A stretch of 64,000 nt of DNA from an uncultured Bacteroidota bacterium (GTDB lineage: Bacteria; Bacteroidota; Bacteroidia; Bacteroidales; P3), in assembly GCA_902775135.1 (NCBI GenBank), contig CACYKY010000001.1, positions 106,753 through 170,752 on the forward strand, read 5' to 3'. Under the pieces are notes generated by a model. It made no database searches. It was not told the origin of the DNA and saw only the letters and a program-made list of their open reading frames with translations. Of the stretch, positions 56,075 through 64,000 are shown piece after piece; the first letter of the stretch is position 1, and the number at the start of each line of letters is the position of its first letter. A program made the translations under genes and the position numbers.

Positions 56075-57637
56075 TCACTTCTCGATTCTCACGTGGCGCA
56101 GGTCGAGGTTGTTCATTGCGTTGCTGCGCAATCCGCTGACATTCTTGTGGGTGAAGTGGAGGATCTGGTCGTAGTAGAGCACCATGACGGGAGCTTCCTG
56201 CATGACGAGGCTGTCGATGGTTTGGTAGAGTCGGGTGCGCTCGTCGGTGGAGGTGCAGCTGCGGGCCTGGGAGTAGAGGCGCGAGACGGTGGGGTTGCTG
56301 AAGCGGGTGTAGTTGGGGCCTGCGGGAGTGCGGTTGGGACCGTAGAAGAGCGAGAGGTAGTTCTCGGCATCGGGGTAGTCGGCCACCCATGAGCCGCGGA
56401 ACCATTGGCATTTGCCCTGAGCCATCTGCTCGCGCAAAGCTGCGGGAGGGTTGACGTCGACCTGCACGTCGATGCCCAGCAGGCCGAGTTGCTGCTGGAT
56501 GTATTTGCAGAGGTCGAGATAGTTGGCTGTGGTGGAGAGCTTGAGTTTGGGGAGGCCTTTGCCGTCGGGGTATCCCGCGTCGGCGAGCAGCTGTTTGGAG
56601 CGCTGGGGGTTGTATTCGTAGCCACAGTCGGAGTAGCCCGGCAGGCCGCGGGGAATGAATCCGCCGACACCGGGGGCGCCGATGTTGTTGCGCAGGAAGC
56701 GCATCATTTTCCTGCGGTCGAAGCCGCAGCTGATGGCTTGGCGGAGACGGCGGTCATGGAGGGGGCTCTGCTCGTTTTCCATGTCGAATCCCAGGTACTC
56801 GGTGTTGAGGTAGGGGGTGCTGGACATGTGGATACGGTCGGCATATTTCGCCTTCAGTTGACCGTCGAGGGTGAGGATCTCGTCTTTGTAGCTGGCGTCC
56901 AAAGAGTTCATGAAGTCGAGGTTCCCCTTGACAAACTCCAGGAATACGGTGTGGCGGTCGACAATGAAGGTGACGGCAACGGCGTCGAGGTAGGGCAGAC
57001 GTGTCCCGTCCTCGTCCTGTTCGAAATAATCGGGGTTCTTGCGCAGCACGAGTTTCACACCCTCTTTCCAGTATTGGAAGCGGAAGGGTCCTGTGCCGCA
57101 GGGATGCTTGCGGAAGTCTTTGCCATACTGCTCCACCACCTCGCGGGGCACCACAGAGCAGTAGACCATGCCGAGCATCGAGAGGAAGGGGGCGAAGGGC
57201 TCGCGCAGGCGGATGGAGAAGGTGGTGTCGTCAACAGCTTGGAAGTCCTCCACATCGCTGAAGATCCAGGCTCCCGGCGAAGCCACCGAGGGGTCGACGA
57301 TGCGATGGAAGCTATAGGCGAAGTCGGCGGCGGTCACCGTGCGGCCGTTGTGGAAACGCACGTCGTTGCGGAGGGTGAAGGTGTAGGTGAGGCCGTCGGG
57401 TGCGATGTCCCAGCGCTTGGCGATACAGGGCTGCACCTCGAGGTTGGTATCCAGCTGGATGAGGCCGTTGTAGAGCTGGCGGCAGCCCCAGATGATGCTC
57501 TGGTCCTTGGCGAACGCGGGATCGAGGGTGGCGATGCCGGCGGTCTCGTTGTAGCGGAATATCATCTTGTCGTCGTGTCGGTGGCCCGAACATCCGACAA
57601 GGGCAATGATGGCTATTGCGAAAAGGATTTTCTTCAT
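56075..57637 (-). CDS. ABC-transporter substrate-binding lipoprotein (peptide/nickel family)
   Basis: A 520-residue SBP_bac_5 lipoprotein with lipobox VGCSG (Cys16). Family marks are LDPAFAKD, IAPDGLTYTFTLRNDVRFH (at 89-107), GTGPFRFQYWKEG and the C-terminal EAPVMVLYYDQI. Such proteins bind oligopeptides or similar and deliver them to an ABC permease, but no permease or ATPase gene lies nearby; it may work with distant ones. It starts at ATG 57637, overlapping the amidohydrolase stop by four bases. Confidence 0.9.
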   Translation of the reverse strand: MKKILFAIAIIALVGCSGHRHDDKMIFRYNETAGIATLDPAFAKDQSIIWGCRQLYNGLIQLDTNLEVQPCIAKRWDIAPDGLTYTFTLRNDVRFHNGRTVTAADFAYSFHRIVDPSVASPGAWIFSDVEDFQAVDDTTFSIRLREPFAPFLSMLGMVYCSVVPREVVEQYGKDFRKHPCGTGPFRFQYWKEGVKLVLRKNPDYFEQDEDGTRLPYLDAVAVTFIVDRHTVFLEFVKGNLDFMNSLDASYKDEILTLDGQLKAKYADRIHMSSTPYLNTEYLGFDMENEQSPLHDRRLRQAISCGFDRRKMMRFLRNNIGAPGVGGFIPRGLPGYSDCGYEYNPQRSKQLLADAGYPDGKGLPKLKLSTTANYLDLCKYIQQQLGLLGIDVQVDVNPPAALREQMAQGKCQWFRGSWVADYPDAENYLSLFYGPNRTPAGPNYTRFSNPTVSRLYSQARSCTSTDERTRLYQTIDSLVMQEAPVMVLYYDQILHFTHKNVSGLRSNAMNNLDLRHVRIEK

Positions 57638-58809
57638 TTCTTGTACATTATTTTGCCGTCCACGAGGGTCATCGCAACACTTTCGCCGTGGGTGGCGTAG
57701 ACCAGGTCGCTCACCGTTTTGACCGGTGCGAGGAAGAGACAGGCGGGCTGTCCGGGGGCGACGGTGTGGCCTCCTGTGGCCAGACGGAGTATCATGTCGG
57801 CCGGGACCGCTGTGGGGTCGCCGCGCCAGCCTTTCTGCAGGAGGGCGGCGGTCTTCATCACCTCGATCATGTCGAGGTTGTTGCTGCTGGCACTGCCGTC
57901 GGTGCCGAGCATCACGTTGGCTCCCGCGGCCAGCAGTTCCAGCATGGGGAAGCGGTAGCCGCTGCCTAGCTTGAGGTTGGAGTTGGGACAATGCACGCAG
58001 GTGATGTGGTGGTCGCCGATGAGGCGGATCTCCTCCTCGGAGAGGTGGAGGCAGTGGGCGGCGATGAGGCGGTTCCCCATTTGGTCCAAAATGCCCAGCT
58101 TGTCGAGATATTCCCATGGGCGGCAGCCATGTTCGCGCAGGCAGTCGTCCACCTCCTTCTGGGTCTCGCTCATGTGGATGTGCATGGGCAGTCCCAGCTC
58201 CTGGCAGACCTCTGCCGAGCGGCGCAGCCCTTTTTCGCTGACGGTATAGATGGAATGCGGCGCGATGGACAGCGGGACAGCTCCGCATGCATTCATTATG
58301 GCATGCAGGCTCTCCAGCTCGTCCCCGTCGCCGAAGATGTTCAGTCCCAGCCTGGCGCGTATGCCGCTGTCGCGCACGGCCTGTGCCATTGCCGGCAGGT
58401 GGAAGTACATATCGTTGAAAGCCGTAGTGCCCGAAGCGAGCATCTCGCGGCAGGCTTGGAGGGTGCCCTTGTAGACTTTCTCGTCGGTCAGCCCCTGTTC
58501 GGCAGGCCAGATGTATTCTTTCAGCCACACGTCCAGCGGCTGGTCGTCGCCCAGTCCGCGGAAGAGGGTCATGGGCGCATGGGAGTGCATATTCATCAAT
58601 CCCGGGAAAACCGTCAATCCTGAGCAGTCTATGGTACCGTTCGCTCCACTTCGGTCGCGGTCCACCCGTTCCACATCAGCCTCATGCAATGCATCACCCT
58701 CCTCGTTGGTGAGGGGTAGGGGGGTGGAAACACTATCAATAAGGCCGTTGTCAATGGTGATGTCAACGGCCTTGTTGTTCAGTATTGCATTGTGCAGCAG
58801 GGTTCTCAT
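57634..58809 (-). CDS. Amidohydrolase (SAH/MTA deaminase-like, TRZ/ATZ family)
   Basis: A 391-residue metal-dependent hydrolase of the cytosine-deaminase-like class. The metal site is formed by MHSHAPM (His75, His77), MHIHMSET, AAHCLHL and GTDGSASSNN (Asp). Closest known activity is deamination of S-adenosylhomocysteine or methylthioadenosine. I start at ATG 58809, which overlaps the atpC stop by four bases; the frame could also begin six codons earlier. It is odd to find it translationally coupled to atpC and to the peptide-binding protein. Confidence 0.87.
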   Translation of the reverse strand: MRTLLHNAILNNKAVDITIDNGLIDSVSTPLPLTNEEGDALHEADVERVDRDRSGANGTIDCSGLTVFPGLMNMHSHAPMTLFRGLGDDQPLDVWLKEYIWPAEQGLTDEKVYKGTLQACREMLASGTTAFNDMYFHLPAMAQAVRDSGIRARLGLNIFGDGDELESLHAIMNACGAVPLSIAPHSIYTVSEKGLRRSAEVCQELGLPMHIHMSETQKEVDDCLREHGCRPWEYLDKLGILDQMGNRLIAAHCLHLSEEEIRLIGDHHITCVHCPNSNLKLGSGYRFPMLELLAAGANVMLGTDGSASSNNLDMIEVMKTAALLQKGWRGDPTAVPADMILRLATGGHTVAPGQPACLFLAPVKTVSDLVYATHGESVAMTLVDGKIMYKK

Positions 58810-59042
58810 TGCACCAGTATCAGCCAATCGTTCTGCTGTCCTTTGACGATGCCGCCGCGGATGGCGAAGGTTTGTTCGCCACCGTCAGGCAGCACAATGC
58901 GTACATCGCCCGGGGCCAGAGCCGAGATGATGGGTGCGTGGTTCTCCAGGATCTCGAACTTGCCACCCACGCCAGGCAATTGTGCCAACTTGGCGTTGCC
59001 CTCGAAGAGCGTGCTATCGGGTTTGGTAATCTTAATTTTCAC
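58806..59042 (-). CDS. atpC: ATP synthase epsilon subunit, N-terminal domain only
   Basis: A 78-residue beta-sandwich protein; HAPIISALAPGDVRI and GGIVKGQQNDWLIL match the epsilon subunit. The C-terminal helical hairpin of E. coli epsilon (about 50 residues, which inhibits ATP hydrolysis) is missing, as is common in Bacteroidota. It links the gamma shaft to the c-ring. It follows atpD after 36 bases filled with TTTCAAT heptamers. Confidence 0.93.
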   Translation of the reverse strand: MKIKITKPDSTLFEGNAKLAQLPGVGGKFEILENHAPIISALAPGDVRIVLPDGGEQTFAIRGGIVKGQQNDWLILVQ

Positions 59043-59078
59043 TTTTCAATTTTCAATTCTCAATTTTCAATTTTCAAT
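59043..59078. repeat. TTCAATT heptamers between atpD and atpC
   Basis: Five TTTTCAA/TTCTCAA units make up nearly all of the gap between two genes of one operon. Confidence 0.65.
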
Positions 59079-60584
<1,506 letters not shown>

Positions 60585-60620
60585 CTATTATATGCATATA
60601 AATTTATAAAAATTGCGGTG

Positions 60621-60653
60621 CAAAGATACGAAAAAATATCCATCCACCGCAAA
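60621..60653 (-). promoter_or_regulatory. Promoter for atpDC
   Basis: On the minus strand TTTG (60653-60650), a 21-base spacer and TATCTTTG (60628-60621), 40 bases before the atpD start. Confidence 0.62.
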
Positions 60654-60710
60654 AAATATTTCCCCAAAGGGCTATTTTAACATTTCCGCCAGCTGCGTGC
60701 GCTATTTCGA

Positions 60711-60743
60711 AAATGCCTCCGCACGTTTCGCGCGGAGGCATTT
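60711..60743 (-). terminator. Terminator between hppA and atpD
   Basis: A 12-bp perfect stem (60711-60722 with 60732-60743); on the minus strand only TTTTC follows, so strength is moderate. Between it and the hppA stop are CATCTATCG-type tandem units (60745-60783). Confidence 0.6.
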
Positions 60744-60783
60744 ATCTATAACATCTATCGCATCTATCGCATCTATCACATCT

Positions 60784-63198
<2,415 letters not shown>

Positions 63199-63240
63199 AT
63201 TGAATATTTTTAGTTTGTATTGTGTTTCAAAATCGACCTA

Positions 63241-63271
63241 CAAATATATGAATATTCGTTAAAATAACAAA
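63241..63271 (-). promoter_or_regulatory. Promoter for hppA
   Basis: On the minus strand TTTG (63271-63268), exactly 19 bases, then TATATTTG (63248-63241): a full consensus match 43 bases before the start. Confidence 0.75.
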
Positions 63272-63303
63272 AAATTTTTTTCAACACTTGCAATCCAATG
63301 ACC

Positions 63304-63590
63304 ATTCTCAATTTTCAATTTTCAATTTTCAATTTTCAATTCCCCAATCCCCAATAACGCATTTGTCCTTTCACTCCCTTTCACTCCCTTTCACTCCCTC
63401 TCACTCCCTTTCACTCCCTCCAAAAATCCCCATTCTCAATTCTCAATTTTCAATTCTCAATTCCCCAATCCCCAATAACGCATTTGTCCTTTCACTCCCT
63501 TTCACTCCCTCTCACTCCCTCTCACTCCCTTTCACTCCCTCCAAAAATCCCCATTTTCAATTTTCAATTTTCAATTTTCAATTTTCAATC
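63304..63590. repeat. Tandem duplication of a 121-128-bp unit made of short repeats
   Basis: Unit A (63304-63431) and unit B (63432-63552) are near-identical, and a third starts at 63553 and breaks off. Each unit has four to five CAATTTT/CAATTCT heptamers, a CCCCAATCCCCAATAACGC spacer, five TTTCACTCCC decamers and a CCAAAAATCCCC end. Strand composition is extreme (almost no G on plus). Confidence 0.75.
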
Positions 63591-64000
63591 CCCCCCTCCG
63601 TTTTGCGGTCTCCCGAAAGTGACTTGTTTGATATCGATAAACGATGATTTCCCCTTCCCATCCAGCGGGCGAAGCTCCCCATCGGTGTCGGTGGTTCGCT
63701 ACGCGCTCGTCGCAGGTCGCTCGGCAAATCCCGGCTGCAATGACGAAAGAGGGCTGCTTTTTCCCCAACGGCGATGCCGTCACAAAAGAGGACAGCAACA
63801 GCAAAAACGAAAGAAGAATATTTTTAATAAATATAAATTCATTATTTGTTTTTAAAAAAAGGGGGGCATAAAAACACATAATATTCCTTATTTCCGCTGA
63901 GGGCTGCTTGTCGGCCCGTCAAAAAGAAAGAGTTATACGCCATGGCACTTGTGGGGGATTATGGTAACATGTTGGTTGTGAGATATTCTTTGGGGAAAGG
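63591..64000. other. Window end: no supported gene
   Basis: About 410 bases without a feature I can support. An open frame from ATG 63942 runs to the window edge for only 19 codons, too short to judge. Confidence 0.4.

Noticed and set aside
63304..63590. CRISPR array
   Set aside because: Units are direct tandem low-complexity repeats without unique spacers, and no cas gene is near.
63571..63879. 102-codon minus-strand frame with a signal-like stretch
   Set aside because: Its C-terminal part runs into the CAATTTT heptamer repeats and the rest has no family resemblance.
63942..64000. Open frame from ATG to the window edge
   Set aside because: Only 19 codons are visible; nothing to identify it and no promoter match.

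Overview
The window comes from a bacterium of the Bacteroidota, most likely the order Bacteroidales; I would not go lower. The evidence is the recurring TTTG-N19/20-TAnnTTTG promoter architecture (before corA, the DUF3127 gene, exbB, hppA and the AT-rich operon at 20.5 kb), near absence of Shine-Dalgarno sites, a Rho factor with a long disordered insertion, a PPi-type phosphofructokinase with a membrane pyrophosphatase, the exbB-x-exbD-exbD layout, and short period-7 repeats in the gaps between genes. Coding DNA is mostly GC-rich in third positions, so long antisense shadow ORFs are common and were left out.

Layout. 1-18.5 kb: core genes. On the minus strand lie a partial panD, a small membrane protein, a folate cyclo-ligase and a DUF3127 protein with an SSB-like tail; corA diverges from them. 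Next come an ExbB/ExbD energy-transduction operon, a polyprenyl synthase, a TPR protein, valS, a secreted protein, a rhomboid protease, mutL, a thioredoxin-like lipid- or envelope-facing protein and an outer-membrane barrel; then on plus glyA, a 55-codon membrane peptide and a gamma-carbonic-anhydrase-like protein. 18.5-24.45 kb: an accessory island. It begins with about 2 kb of non-coding or decayed DNA holding three copies of a roughly 147-bp inverted-repeat element, continues with an AT-rich operon (a possible 3-methyladenine-glycosylase-like protein, a guanidino-group deiminase, a Sel1-repeat protein, a two-helix membrane protein) and ends with a broken Fic-type gene. 24.5-34.9 kb (plus): a secreted thioredoxin, galE, clpB, dnaX (interrupted by an in-frame TAG), dapF, ligA and a PagL-like lipid A deacylase. 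34.9-39.3 kb (minus): a PPDK-related phosphohistidine protein without the PEP barrel, a TPR lipoprotein, def, ruvX and an elongator tRNA-Met. 39.4-47.6 kb: ilvE, gcvH, rho, threonine aldolase, a decayed DUF6266-like fragment, a split chromate transporter pair, a TerC protein and adk. 47.7-52.5 kb (minus): a TolC-HlyD-ABC2-ABC2 export operon with no ATPase gene. 52.8-56.1 kb (plus): PPi-phosphofructokinase, an EnvC-like coiled-coil protein and lpxH. 56.1-63.2 kb (minus): a peptide-type solute-binding lipoprotein, an amidohydrolase, atpC, atpD and hppA. The last 800 bases hold a tandem duplication made of short repeats and no gene I can support.

How the genes fit together: pfp and hppA point to a pyrophosphate-based energy economy, with hppA and the ATP synthase sharing ion gradients. 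exbB/exbD energise TonB-type outer-membrane uptake. lpxH and the PagL-like protein make and trim lipid A. The most unusual items are the three-copy structured element at 18.5-20.3 kb, the in-frame stop beside a heptamer repeat in dnaX, and the PPDK paralogue that keeps its phosphohistidine domain but has replaced its PEP barrel.
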